A stretch of 26,442 nt of DNA, taken from positions 1 to 26,442 of the forward strand of contig JBLIKA010000042.1 of NCBI GenBank assembly GCA_047637355.1, read 5' to 3'. The position numbers and the translations under genes are program-made. The first letter of the stretch is position 1; each line of letters begins with the position of its first letter. The notes under the pieces are model-generated. The model saw only the letters and a list, made by a program, of their open reading frames with translations. It ran no database searches and had not been told where the DNA came from. This DNA comes from Glaciecola sp047637355 (GTDB lineage: Bacteria; Pseudomonadota; Gammaproteobacteria; Enterobacterales; Alteromonadaceae). This document shows, piece by piece, positions 14,593 through 23,871 of this stretch.

Positions 14593-16362
14593 ATGGCTGG
14601 CCGCATTCCACGTGATTTTATTGATGATCTTATTGCTCGCAGCGATATTGTCGATATCGTTGATGCCCGGGTAAAACTCAAAAAGGCAGGCAAGAATCAC
14701 CAAGCTTGTTGCCCTTTTCATAATGAGAAGAGCCCGTCGTTTTCAGTAAGTCAGGAAAAACAATTCTATTATTGCTTCGGGTGCGGCGCAAAAGGCAACG
14801 TTGTTAGCTTTTTGATGGAGTTCGATCGCCTAGAGTTTCCAGAAGCAATCGAAGAACTAGCCAAAACATATGGTGTTGATGTACCTCGAGAAAAAGGCGG
14901 TGCACCCGCACCTACGGCTCAGCAAAAAAGTCAGCGTGAAAATGACTATCAGTTGATGGAGTCGGTTACTCGATATTTTCAGCATCAGTTAAAACACCAC
15001 TCCCAAGCTCCGGAAGTTATCAAATACTTAAAAGGCCGAGGCCTGAGCGGTGATATCGTTAAAGCTTGGGATATGGGATTTGCACCTCCAGAATGGGATT
15101 CGGTATTAAAAACATTTGGTACTGATGAGCACAAGCAATCTCGCTTGCTAGAGCTGAAGCTTATATCAGAGAATGATAATAAACGTCGATTTGATTTTTT
15201 CCGCAACCGCGTCATGTTTCCAATTCGAGATAAGCGAGGTCGTGTTGTTGGATTTGGTGGCCGCGTGATGCAAGACGATGGCCCTAAGTATCTAAATAGC
15301 CCCGAAACACCTATTTTTCACAAAGGATTTGAGCTCTTCGGTCTCTATCAAGCACGCCAAAACAACCGCAAACTTGATCGCTTATTAGTAGTTGAAGGCT
15401 ACATGGATGTGGTGGCATTAAGTCAGTTTGATATTAATTATGCTGTTGCAGCACTAGGGACTGCAACTACACCTGAGCATATTCAAGCCATGTTTAAATC
15501 GACGACTGAGGTAGTTTGTTGTTATGACGGCGACAGAGCTGGCCGCGAAGCTGCATGGCGTGCACTTGAAAACGCGCTGCCATTTTTGAAAGACGGCGTG
15601 GGTATGAAATTTTTATTTTTACCCGATGGTGAAGACCCAGACACAATGGTCAGAAAGATCGGTAAAGACGAATTCGAGAATTTGTTAAATAAAGCGGTAC
15701 CATTATCAAAATTCTTTTTTGATAACTTATTACAGCGACACTCGGTTTCATCCAATGAAGGTAAAGCTGCATTGAAAGCGGAAGCTATGCCTTTAATAGA
15801 AAAAATACAGGGTGAGAATCAACGCGACTTGTTGCTGTTTGACCTCAGCAAGTTATTTGGGGAAGAAGCGAAGGAAACACTAGCCCGAGATATAAAAAAT
15901 GCTAACAGCCGCAGAGCTCCGCGGAAAGTTGATTACCAAGCTCCTCAGAAAATAAAGCAATCGCCACTGCGTATGATGCTTAGATTATTAATGGACTCGC
16001 CAAAGTTGGCATCCGAGTGTCCAAATGTAAAACTAACAACCCTCAAAAATACAGCAATTTCGGGGATACCGTTACTAATAGATTTGCATTCGTATTGCTA
16101 CGCAAACCCAAAAGCGAATACGGGGATGGTTTTGGAAGCTTTTCGTGAGCATCCTAATATTAGGCATCTTGCACAATTATTGGAAAATGATGTTGTATCT
16201 TTGGACACAAACGTAAAGATACTTTACACCGATTGCTTCAAAAATTTGATTAAATGGCACTTTAGAGCCCGTCTTGACGAGCTTGAGGCAAAGACAAAGT
16301 TCTCAGAATTAAGCGAACAAGAGCAACAAGAGTTAAATTTATTAATGATGAAACTGCATTAG
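14593..16362 (+). CDS. dnaG: DNA primase DnaG
   Basis: 589 residues (E. coli 581). It makes RNA primers at the replication fork. The CHC2 zinc finger is intact: Cys40, His43, Cys61, Cys64 in CCPFHNEK and YCFGCGAKGN. The catalytic core has the RNAP-like motif FRNRVMFPIRD (203-213). Its TOPRIM part has Glu268 in VVEGYMDVVAL and Asp312 and Asp314 in YDGDRAG, the metal ligands. The C-terminal about 150 residues would form the DnaB helicase-binding domain and are less conserved. Start and 4-nt spacing to yqeY imply coupling. There is almost no Shine-Dalgarno sequence before its ATG, in keeping with the low DnaG level known in E. coli. Confidence 0.98.
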   Translation: MAGRIPRDFIDDLIARSDIVDIVDARVKLKKAGKNHQACCPFHNEKSPSFSVSQEKQFYYCFGCGAKGNVVSFLMEFDRLEFPEAIEELAKTYGVDVPREKGGAPAPTAQQKSQRENDYQLMESVTRYFQHQLKHHSQAPEVIKYLKGRGLSGDIVKAWDMGFAPPEWDSVLKTFGTDEHKQSRLLELKLISENDNKRRFDFFRNRVMFPIRDKRGRVVGFGGRVMQDDGPKYLNSPETPIFHKGFELFGLYQARQNNRKLDRLLVVEGYMDVVALSQFDINYAVAALGTATTPEHIQAMFKSTTEVVCCYDGDRAGREAAWRALENALPFLKDGVGMKFLFLPDGEDPDTMVRKIGKDEFENLLNKAVPLSKFFFDNLLQRHSVSSNEGKAALKAEAMPLIEKIQGENQRDLLLFDLSKLFGEEAKETLARDIKNANSRRAPRKVDYQAPQKIKQSPLRMMLRLLMDSPKLASECPNVKLTTLKNTAISGIPLLIDLHSYCYANPKANTGMVLEAFREHPNIRHLAQLLENDVVSLDTNVKILYTDCFKNLIKWHFRARLDELEAKTKFSELSEQEQQELNLLMMKLH

Positions 16363-16570
16363 TTAGGACGTCAGTGAATCTATTTTAATATCATTACAAA
16401 TAGTTATTCTGTTTTAGCAGAAATAGCCGATAGGGTTAAATAAGTTGTTAGGTTAACTTATCTACAATTCTTTATGTTCAGCGCTTGTGAGCATAAGGCA
16501 TATAATGATGTAGGCACTTGAAAAGAGTTAATTTGAACCCATATCTAGGGAAAGTGTAAGCAACAAGATG

Positions 16571-16600
16571 TAGTCAAAAGTAGTCGTTTAGTGTTATACT
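16571..16600 (+). promoter_or_regulatory. Probable sigma70 promoter of rpoD (extended -10)
   Basis: TGTTATACT (16592-16600) is an extended -10 (TGn plus TATACT). TAGTCA (16571-16576) lies 18 nt upstream, four of six matches to TTGACA. It lies in the 374-bp space between dnaG and rpoD, about 130 nt before the rpoD start. A second perfect TATAAT is at 16501-16506, without a good -35. The rest of the space shows no gene or clear terminator. Confidence 0.5.
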
Positions 16601-16736
16601 ATCGAATTCGCAGACGCTACGATAAAGCAAGCTGAGGGATAATTTCCTTGGTATCGTTTAACGGGTTGAAAATAAGCTAGTTTTAAGTAATTAGTTATTC
16701 GCGTTTAACAACTCCTAATTAAGTGTAAGGTATATT

Positions 16737-18560
16737 GTGCAGAGCAAGCAGTCCCAGATAAAACTCCTGATTGCAAAAGGTAAAGAACAAGGTTACTTAA
16801 CCTTTGCCGAAGTAAATGATCACCTCCCTCAAAACGTTGTCGACTCTGATCAAATTGAAGATATTATTCGCATGATCAACGACATGGGGATTAAGGTTTC
16901 CGAGTCAGCACCAGATGCTGATGAATTGCTAATGCAAGAATCAACTGCCGACGAAGATGTTGCTGAGGCAGCTGCGCAAGCGCTTGCCACAGTTGAAAGC
17001 GAAATCGGCCGTACAACTGATCCCGTTCGCATGTACATGCGTGAAATGGGTACGGTTGAACTACTAACACGCGAAGGCGAAATTGAAATTGCTAAACGCA
17101 TTGAAGATGGTATTAACCAAGTTCAATGCTCTGTCGCAGAGTATCCAGAAGCTATCACGCATTTGCTCGATCAATGGGACTTATTTGAAGCTGAAGAAAT
17201 TCGCATTAGCGATATTATCATCGGTTTTGTTGATCCTAATGAGCAAGATATAGCCCCTACCGCGACTCACATTGGATCTGAATTATCTCAAAAAGAACTT
17301 GATGATGAAGACAAAGATGATGATGAGGAAGAGGAAGAAGAAGACACTGGTGTTGATCCAGAGCTTGCACGTGAAAAATTTACTGCATTGCGCAAGCAAT
17401 ACACAAAAGTAATGAGCGTGATTGCAGTAAAAGGACGCTCACATAAAGCATCGCGTAAAGAAATTCATGAACTTAGTGAAGTTTTTAAAGAGTTTCGCTT
17501 AATACCTAAGCAATTTGATCGCATGGTTAAAAACATGCGCGGCATGATGGACCGTGTTCGTATTCAAGAGCGGTTAATCATGAAGTACTGCGTCATGAAC
17601 GCAAAAATGCCGAAAAAAGATTTTATCAAAGCATTCGCCGGTAACGAGACTAGCACTGATTGGTTATACAAGGCATTAGAAGGTAAAGCTCCCTACGTTG
17701 AAAAGCTTCTTGAATTCAAAGAAGAAATCGAGCGTAGTGTTAGCAAAATGAATGCTGTTGAGGCTGAAACTGGTCTAATAATTCCAGACATTAAAGATAT
17801 TAATCGTAGAATGTCGATTGGCGAAGCGAAAGCGCGCCGTGCGAAGAAAGAGATGGTCGAAGCAAATTTACGTTTGGTTATCTCAATCGCGAAGAAATAT
17901 ACGAATCGTGGTTTACAATTTTTGGATCTGATTCAAGAAGGTAATATCGGTTTGATGAAGGCGGTTGATAAGTTTGAATACCGTCGTGGTTATAAGTTCT
18001 CAACTTATGCTACTTGGTGGATAAGACAAGCAATTACGCGCTCGATTGCCGACCAAGCAAGAACTATCCGGATTCCGGTGCACATGATTGAAACGATTAA
18101 TAAGTTGAATCGTATTTCGCGTCAGATGCTACAAGAAATGGGTAGAGAGCCTACACCTGAAGAATTGTCAGAGCGTATGGTTATGCCTGAAGACAAAGTC
18201 CGCAAGGTGCTTAAAATTGCCAAAGAGCCGATCTCAATGGAAACGCCAATTGGCGATGATGAAGATTCGCACTTAGGAGATTTCATTGAGGACGGCACTA
18301 TAATTCAACCTCTTGATTCCGCCACCGGCGGTAGCTTGAAAAATGCCACTCAGGAAGTATTGGCAGGCCTCACGGCACGTGAAGCCAAGGTTTTAAGAAT
18401 GCGGTTTGGTATTGATATGAACACCGACCATACGTTAGAAGAAGTCGGTAAGCAGTTCGACGTTACTCGCGAACGTATCAGACAAATTGAAGCTAAGGCG
18501 TTACGTAAATTGCGTCACCCCAGCCGTTCTGAGCAATTAAGAAGTTTCTTAGACGAATAG
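16737..18560 (+). CDS. rpoD: RNA polymerase sigma-70 factor RpoD
   Basis: 607 residues (E. coli 613), the housekeeping sigma factor. Region 1.1 is at 1-80 (QIKLLIAKGKEQGYLTFAEV). Region 1.2 follows (DPVRMYMREMGTVELLTREGE, about 95-115), then the long non-conserved region with an acidic run (189-203, nearly all Asp/Glu). Regions 2.1-2.4 are at about 375-450, with the aromatic DNA-melting residues in GYKFSTYATWWIRQ and the -10-binding helix QAITRSIADQ. Region 3 follows, then region 4 with the helix-turn-helix VTRERIRQIEAKALRKLRHP (about 577-596). The start is a GTG with AAGG 7 nt upstream. It matches E. coli in position, and no ATG is nearby. A strong terminator follows. Confidence 0.98.
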   Translation: MQSKQSQIKLLIAKGKEQGYLTFAEVNDHLPQNVVDSDQIEDIIRMINDMGIKVSESAPDADELLMQESTADEDVAEAAAQALATVESEIGRTTDPVRMYMREMGTVELLTREGEIEIAKRIEDGINQVQCSVAEYPEAITHLLDQWDLFEAEEIRISDIIIGFVDPNEQDIAPTATHIGSELSQKELDDEDKDDDEEEEEEDTGVDPELAREKFTALRKQYTKVMSVIAVKGRSHKASRKEIHELSEVFKEFRLIPKQFDRMVKNMRGMMDRVRIQERLIMKYCVMNAKMPKKDFIKAFAGNETSTDWLYKALEGKAPYVEKLLEFKEEIERSVSKMNAVEAETGLIIPDIKDINRRMSIGEAKARRAKKEMVEANLRLVISIAKKYTNRGLQFLDLIQEGNIGLMKAVDKFEYRRGYKFSTYATWWIRQAITRSIADQARTIRIPVHMIETINKLNRISRQMLQEMGREPTPEELSERMVMPEDKVRKVLKIAKEPISMETPIGDDEDSHLGDFIEDGTIIQPLDSATGGSLKNATQEVLAGLTAREAKVLRMRFGIDMNTDHTLEEVGKQFDVTRERIRQIEAKALRKLRHPSRSEQLRSFLDE

Positions 18561-18590
18561 TAATTGTTTGCTAAAGAAGTAAAAACATCG

Positions 18591-18618
18591 AAGCCCTAAG
18601 TAAAACTAGGGCTTTTTT
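18591..18618 (+). terminator. Intrinsic terminator after rpoD
   Basis: AAGCCCTA (18591-18598) and TAGGGCTT (18607-18614) form a perfect 8-bp stem with an 8-nt loop, followed by a run of six Ts, 31 nt past the rpoD stop. Confidence 0.9.
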
Positions 18619-18648
18619 ATGTATCCCGAAAAATATTCAACCAGGTAA

Positions 18649-18725
18649 ACTCAAACAAGACACACCTATTTTCATGTTTCCATCAAATAGGTGTGTCTTG
18701 TTTGTGCTTGTTTGTGAATTACAGA
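18649..18725. repeat. REP-like palindromic element B
   Basis: CAAACAAGACACACCTATTT (18652-18671) pairs perfectly with its reverse complement at 18685-18704 around a 13-nt loop. The outer right end CTTGTTTGTG is then duplicated in tandem (18697-18706, 18707-18716), followed by AATTACAGA. Architecture and the GACACACCT core match element A at 6325-6399: the left arms agree at 19 of 24 positions and both elements end in AATTAC(G/A)GA. Confidence 0.8.
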
Positions 18726-18738
18726 GTTTGCCAAGCGC

Positions 18739-18771
18739 AAAAAAGGTGTACCATAACAGTCCACCTTTTTT
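18739..18771 (-). terminator. Bidirectional terminator between rpoD and the RND operon
   Basis: AAAAAAGGTG (18739-18748) and CACCTTTTTT (18762-18771) form a perfect 10-bp stem whose A/T tracts give a T-run in both directions. It lies 58 bp past the end of the RND pump gene on the minus strand and is probably its terminator. It would also stop any read-through from rpoD. Confidence 0.65.
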
Positions 18772-18828
18772 GATTATTTCATTGAGCCCTGAACAACCCT
18801 ATTAAACAGTGGGGCTCAGAGAACTCTT

Positions 18829-21800
18829 CTATTTAGACATGTCCCTGTCGTCATGCAGTTCGCCTTCGCCTTTCTTATAAGGGACTGCAGCCTCGAGTTC
18901 CACAAGTTTTCTCGCTCGCTTCTCAGGAGAGCCAGTGCCTCTCGCTAAATACGCATACGCTGTCGGCACAATAAACAAGGTCATAAATGCTGAAAACATA
19001 ACGCCAGAAAATATAACCATACCGATAACTGCTCGCGATTCTGCACCTGGTCCTGTGGCTAATACTAAAGGTAATGCACTAAAGACTGTCGTAAATCCGG
19101 TCATTACAATCGGGCGTAGTCGCAACATTGAGGCTTTCTTTAATGCCTCTTCAAATTCAACACCAGCATCTCTCAACTGATTGGCAAACTCGACAATCAG
19201 TATCCCGTTTTTGGCAGCAAGCCCTATAAGCATTACTAAACCAATTTGACTATATATATTAATGGACATGCCAGCCAAATAAAGGCCAACATATGCGCCC
19301 ACTAGCGCTAGCGGTACAGTTAACATGATGACCAAAGGATGGATCCAGCTTTCAAACTGAGCTGCTAATACCAAATAGGTCACTGCTAAAGCCAATGCGA
19401 ATATAAATATGAAAGATGAGCCAGACTCTTGATAAAGCTGAGACTCGCCCTTGTAATCGATTGAGACCCCACCAGATAGTTCAGTTGCCACTATGTTTTC
19501 AAGAAATGCCAACGCTTCACCTACGGTATAACCATCAGCTAAGTTTGCACTAATAGTTATTGCTCGCATCCGATTATAACGGTTGAGTGTGTTAGACGTT
19601 GCTCGTTCTGAAATATCTAGAAGATTGTCCATTGGTATCAACTGCCCTGTTCTATCAGACCGTACATAGATATTATCTATACTGCTTGGACTTCGATAAT
19701 CAGCCTCATTACCTTCCAACACAACGTCATACTCTTGACCACGGTCAAGATAAGTTGATACACGCCTTTGGCCAAGCATTGTTTCCAATGTACGCCCAAC
19801 TTCAGAAATAGACACACCTAAATCAGCAGCTCTATCTCTATCAATATTCACCAATAATTGTGGCGATGTTTCTTTATAGTCTGAATCTATACGCAACAAC
19901 TTAGGGTTCTCAGCAGCTTTTTCCATGACAATATCGCGCCAACTGATGAGCTCTTCATACGTATTACCCTGCAAAACAAATTGCACAGGTCGACCTAAAC
20001 CGCCGCCACCGAGCGCTGAGCGCATAATAGCAAAAGCCCTAACATCTGGAATTTGAGAGAGCTTGCCACTGATTTCATTCATCAAATCAAATGTTGAACG
20101 CTCTCTTGTTTCCCAGTCAGCGGCTCCGACAATGGCAATACCGGCAGAACCACCAAAACCAGGGGTTCTTACTAATATACGCTTGGCTTCGCCTGACTCT
20201 TTATAAGGTAATAAAATATCTTCAATCACTTTCAGATTTCGTGCATTGCTCTCATAACTAGAGCCCTCTTGAGACTGCATCAGTATAAAGAAGTTTCCAC
20301 GATCTTCTCTAGGCACGAACTCCTCAGGAATTTTACTTTGTAGTTGAACAAGAAGTACAACGCTAATAACTACCATCAAGAGCACCATGATTGGCTGCTT
20401 AATAGTTGTCGTTAAGCTGTTATAGTATTTTAGTTCTAACTTCTTAAAACTAACATCTACCCATTTTCCAAAGCCTGAGCTACGCTCTCTTTTCTTTAAC
20501 AGTTTAGATGCTAGCATTGGTGACAACGTCAATGCCGTAAAGCTTGAGAAGGCAACAGCGGCCGCAATTGCAATAGCGAACTCAGTAAATAGCCTACCTA
20601 TATTTCCTTCCAAAAAGACTAACGGTAGGAACACCGATATCAGCACTAATGTTGTAGCGATAACGGCAAAACCGACTTCTCTGGCTCCTCTATACGCAGC
20701 CAGTATTGGTGGCTCACCCATTTCTATTCGACGATAGATGTTCTCTAGCACCACTATAGAATCGTCCACAACTAAACCGATAGCTAAGACTAAGGCCAAA
20801 AGAGTCAACAGGTTAATAGAGTAACCAAGCATATACATCACGATGAATGCAGCTACTAGAGAAACAGGGACAGTTACGGCAGGTATTAACGTTGCACGGA
20901 TATTCCCCAAAAATAAATAGATAACAACGATTACCATAAACATAGCAATGGCTAACGTATTGTATACTTCATTAATAGATTCTTCGATAAATACGGAGGA
21001 ATCGTAGCTTTCAACAAAATAGATATTGTCCGGCAATGTAACTGCAATACGATTAATTGCAGCCTTGGCGGCCTTGGCAACATCTAAGGTGTTAGCCTTC
21101 GACTGTTTTACAATACCTAAACCAATCATATTAACGCCATCGCCACGGAAATCAGTTTCATCATCTTCCGCTGCTAATTCAACCTTTGCGACTTCTGAGA
21201 GGCGAATTAAAAAACCGTCTGAGCCAGCCTTAATCGTCAGATTAGCAAAATCAGTTGGGGTCAAAAATGAACGCGCAACTCGCACATCAAAATCGCGGTC
21301 GTTTGATTCAACGCGTCCAGCAGGAAGTTCGACGTTCTCAGAGCGAATAACCCGTTCAATATCACCAACCGTAATACCGCGAGCTGCCATAGCATTGCGG
21401 TCAACCGACACCTTCATGGCATAGGTTCTGCCGCCACCAACGCGAACACGTGCAACACCATCAGCGGTAGATAATCGGTCGACGATGAACCTGTCCGCGT
21501 AATCAGTTAGTTCCATGGTGTTTAAGTTAGTACTGCGTAAGTTGTACCAAACAATAACGTCTTCATCACTACTTGACTTAGATACTTCTGGGGGTAATGC
21601 TTGATCTGGCAAATTGTTTAGTGCGCGCGAAACTCTCTCTCTAACGTCATTAGAGGCAGCGTCAATATCACGACCTAAGTTAAATTCAATGGTTATGCTG
21701 GAGCGCCCATTACGACTAGAAGAGGTAATATTTTTCATCCCTTCAATACCACTAATGCGGTCTTCTAGAAGCTGCGTAATGCGCGTTTCAACGATTTCTG

Positions 21801-21966
21801 CAGAAGCACCTGGATAGCTAGTATTTACCGACACAATGGGGGGATCGATATCAGGATATTCACGCAATGAAAGAAATGAAATCGCCACAATCCCAAACAC
21901 TAAAAGAATGAGATTAACAACGGATGCAAAAACTGGTCGTTTTACGGAGACATCGGATAATAACAT
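18829..21966 (-). CDS. RND multidrug efflux permease (HAE-1/AcrB family)
   Basis: A 1045-residue proton-driven inner-membrane pump that expels drugs or other toxic compounds through a periplasmic adaptor and an outer-membrane channel. The first helix (about 11-31) is followed by the porter domain (REYPDIDPPIVSVNTSYPGASAE). The transmembrane helix with the proton-relay pair is present as GLVVDDSIVVLENI (Asp401, Asp402). The second half repeats the fold, with GLAAKNGILIVEFA carrying the conserved relay Lys. Length is standard for HAE-1 pumps. The substrate cannot be read from sequence. It starts 8 nt after the adaptor stop, so the two form an operon. No TolC-type gene or local TetR/MarR regulator is adjacent, so the outer channel is probably the shared TolC encoded elsewhere. 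Confidence 0.95.
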   Translation of the reverse strand: MLLSDVSVKRPVFASVVNLILLVFGIVAISFLSLREYPDIDPPIVSVNTSYPGASAEIVETRITQLLEDRISGIEGMKNITSSSRNGRSSITIEFNLGRDIDAASNDVRERVSRALNNLPDQALPPEVSKSSSDEDVIVWYNLRSTNLNTMELTDYADRFIVDRLSTADGVARVRVGGGRTYAMKVSVDRNAMAARGITVGDIERVIRSENVELPAGRVESNDRDFDVRVARSFLTPTDFANLTIKAGSDGFLIRLSEVAKVELAAEDDETDFRGDGVNMIGLGIVKQSKANTLDVAKAAKAAINRIAVTLPDNIYFVESYDSSVFIEESINEVYNTLAIAMFMVIVVIYLFLGNIRATLIPAVTVPVSLVAAFIVMYMLGYSINLLTLLALVLAIGLVVDDSIVVLENIYRRIEMGEPPILAAYRGAREVGFAVIATTLVLISVFLPLVFLEGNIGRLFTEFAIAIAAAVAFSSFTALTLSPMLASKLLKKRERSSGFGKWVDVSFKKLELKYYNSLTTTIKQPIMVLLMVVISVVLLVQLQSKIPEEFVPREDRGNFFILMQSQEGSSYESNARNLKVIEDILLPYKESGEAKRILVRTPGFGGSAGIAIVGAADWETRERSTFDLMNEISGKLSQIPDVRAFAIMRSALGGGGLGRPVQFVLQGNTYEELISWRDIVMEKAAENPKLLRIDSDYKETSPQLLVNIDRDRAADLGVSISEVGRTLETMLGQRRVSTYLDRGQEYDVVLEGNEADYRSPSSIDNIYVRSDRTGQLIPMDNLLDISERATSNTLNRYNRMRAITISANLADGYTVGEALAFLENIVATELSGGVSIDYKGESQLYQESGSSFIFIFALALAVTYLVLAAQFESWIHPLVIMLTVPLALVGAYVGLYLAGMSINIYSQIGLVMLIGLAAKNGILIVEFANQLRDAGVEFEEALKKASMLRLRPIVMTGFTTVFSALPLVLATGPGAESRAVIGMVIFSGVMFSAFMTLFIVPTAYAYLARGTGSPEKRARKLVELEAAVPYKKGEGELHDDRDMSK

Positions 21967-21974
21967 ACAGCCTC

Positions 21975-23051
21975 CTAATATTTGCTGGCAACAACATTGG
22001 GTGGAACGACGCTCACCCCGCTGCCATCACGCACTTTTAATGTTCCTTCAATAATCACTTCTTGACCCGCTTCGATGCCGTCTAGAATTTGAACCCAACC
22101 TGGCTTCCTTTGACCAATAATGACTTTTGTTTTACGTGCTTTACTCTCTGCGTCAACAACAAAAACAAACTGTGACTCTCCTTCAGGCACCAAAGCGCTC
22201 TCTGGAATAACGAGAGCATCAACAACCCGTTTTTCAACATTAATTTGCAATAACATCCCGGGGCGTAATTTTAGCTCGCCATTTGGTATTTGAGCTCTCA
22301 CTTGAATTGCACGAGTTACCGGATCAATACGTGAATCTATGCTGGTAATTATGCCGGTAAAGGTCTCACCCGGATACGCTATTGAAGTAGCAACTACGCC
22401 CTGACCATTTGCCACACTAGCAAAATGTAACTCAGAAATACTAAAATCTACTTTAAGTATACTTAAATCATCCAGTGTGGAGATAACGTCTCCAGGACGC
22501 ACTAAACTGCCAATACTTACTTGGCGAATACCCAAACGACCAGCGAATGGAGCGCGAACCTGTAATTCAGATAACTGAGCGTCCAAGACATCCTTTTGGG
22601 CTTCAAGTGCATCCACGCCGGCTCTTTGCTCATCTAACAATTGCTCGGAAGCAGCGCTCTGTTTCGCTAAACCTTTAATTCGATTCAGTTGGCGTTTTGC
22701 CTCGGCAATATTAATCTCCAATTCATTAACACGTGCTTTTTCTTCTTTGTCACTTAGCTCAATCAACAACTGATTTTCTTTTACAATATCGCCATCTTCA
22801 AACAATACTGATTTTACAATTTCTGCTTGTTGTGCCGTTAAGTTAACGGACTCATTTGCGACAGCCGTTCCTAAAGCTTCAACTACTATCGGAAATGCCT
22901 GAGTTTCGGCTATTGCACTCACAACCGAGGTTGCACCTCCAAAACGCTGCGGGGGGGCCTTATCGTCAGCGGGCCAATTCAGATAAATGACGAAGCTAAC
23001 CAGAGCCACTACGCCAATTACCAATGGAGAAAACTTAACCAACTTTGCCAT
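21975..23051 (-). CDS. RND efflux periplasmic adaptor (membrane fusion protein)
   Basis: A membrane-fusion protein that bridges the RND pump and the outer-membrane channel. I choose the ATG at 23051 (358 residues, MAKLVKFSPLVIGVVALV), which has AGGAAT 6 nt upstream. The upstream in-frame ATG at 23090 would add 13 charged residues before the signal anchor. A single N-terminal hydrophobic segment without a lipobox suggests a membrane-anchored adaptor. The barrel-sandwich/lipoyl halves are FEDGDIVKENQLLIELS and LQVRAPFAGRLGIRQVSIGSLVRPGD, separated by a coiled-coil hairpin (EEKARVNELEINIAEAKRQL... to ...DVLDAQLSEL). Beta-barrel and membrane-proximal domains follow, with DSRIDPVTRAIQVRAQIPN. It is the first gene of the efflux operon. 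Confidence 0.93.
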   Translation of the reverse strand: MAKLVKFSPLVIGVVALVSFVIYLNWPADDKAPPQRFGGATSVVSAIAETQAFPIVVEALGTAVANESVNLTAQQAEIVKSVLFEDGDIVKENQLLIELSDKEEKARVNELEINIAEAKRQLNRIKGLAKQSAASEQLLDEQRAGVDALEAQKDVLDAQLSELQVRAPFAGRLGIRQVSIGSLVRPGDVISTLDDLSILKVDFSISELHFASVANGQGVVATSIAYPGETFTGIITSIDSRIDPVTRAIQVRAQIPNGELKLRPGMLLQINVEKRVVDALVIPESALVPEGESQFVFVVDAESKARKTKVIIGQRKPGWVQILDGIEAGQEVIIEGTLKVRDGSGVSVVPPNVVASKY

Positions 23052-23219
23052 TACTATTCCTATTGAATTTCGAGAAAATTTTTCGCACAATATTGTAAAG
23101 CTTATTAATTGATTAACATAGCCATAGACACGAAATCTTACACTTACTTTATCGAATCGCTTGATTCTCGCGTGATTGCACTTTAGTGTGCGTTTTATAG
23201 TTTATTTATACTAAAAGCG

Positions 23220-23792
23220 TTGAACTACGGATTGAAACTTCTGTCATTTTTATGTGTGCTCGTTTTAATGGGCTGCACAAAACCACCACCGGCCCCCACA
23301 TGCCGCATAGCACAATCGTTTAATGCCGATTATGCTGGCGCAGCAGGATGTCTTATTCGGGTGCAGAATACGCTTTTAGTTACTAAGCACAAAGCTACTG
23401 GACAATATGACCTGCCTTATGGCGATCCTATTTCAGAAGAATCAGCGCAATGCACGGCCCACAGAAATACTTGGCAACAAACAGGACTAAATGTTGAAGT
23501 TGACCAACTACTCGGTGTGACTCAATCTGGAATGATGCTGTTTGCATGTAAAATAAGTGGCGGTTTTACTAGCGAGGACAGCCCACTCGAACCACCAAGT
23601 TGGGCTGATAAAAACATTCAGAAAATTGAATTTATCAATCCATTTGATACTCGACACAATGTTTGGCGCCAACCCAATAATTTAGTTATTTACAGAGATG
23701 GCTTCGTGACGATAAAAGAACAAAAAAATAGTATAATTGATAAGCAGTCTCAGCAAGATACAGCACAACCCCAACAAAAATCACCTGAATAG
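23220..23792 (+). CDS. Lipoprotein with degenerate Nudix domain (probable pseudoenzyme)
   Basis: 190 residues starting at a TTG, the only plausible start after an in-frame stop at 23184. The N-terminus is a lipoprotein signal: hydrophobic LLSFLCVLVL then lipobox LMGC with Cys19. Residues about 38-165 look like a Nudix fold, with AAGCLIRVQNTLLVTKHKATGQYDLPYG as strand, turn and loop leading into the box. The Nudix box (consensus G-x5-E-x7-R-E-U-x-E-E-x-G-U) reads Gly68, Glu74, Arg82, Asn83, Thr84, Trp85, Gln86, Gln87, Thr88, Gly89, Leu90. The spacing is perfect, but all three metal-binding Glu of REUxEE are Asn or Gln, so hydrolysis is unlikely. The tail (165-190) is polar and Gln-rich. Cys28, 44, 78 and 110 could form disulfides. 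It is divergent from the efflux operon. Confidence 0.75.
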   Translation: MNYGLKLLSFLCVLVLMGCTKPPPAPTCRIAQSFNADYAGAAGCLIRVQNTLLVTKHKATGQYDLPYGDPISEESAQCTAHRNTWQQTGLNVEVDQLLGVTQSGMMLFACKISGGFTSEDSPLEPPSWADKNIQKIEFINPFDTRHNVWRQPNNLVIYRDGFVTIKEQKNSIIDKQSQQDTAQPQQKSPE

Positions 23793-23871
23793 TCGTCTTT
23801 TTCCCGATTTTCGCGTATTTTACTTTTAGCATCATATTTATATATTCTAATTAGCATACTTCGGAGTTCCT

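Noticed and set aside
23241..23247. CTGTCAT Pho-like half-site
   Set aside because: It is a single half-site inside the coding region of the Nudix-like lipoprotein, with no second repeat at 11 bp.
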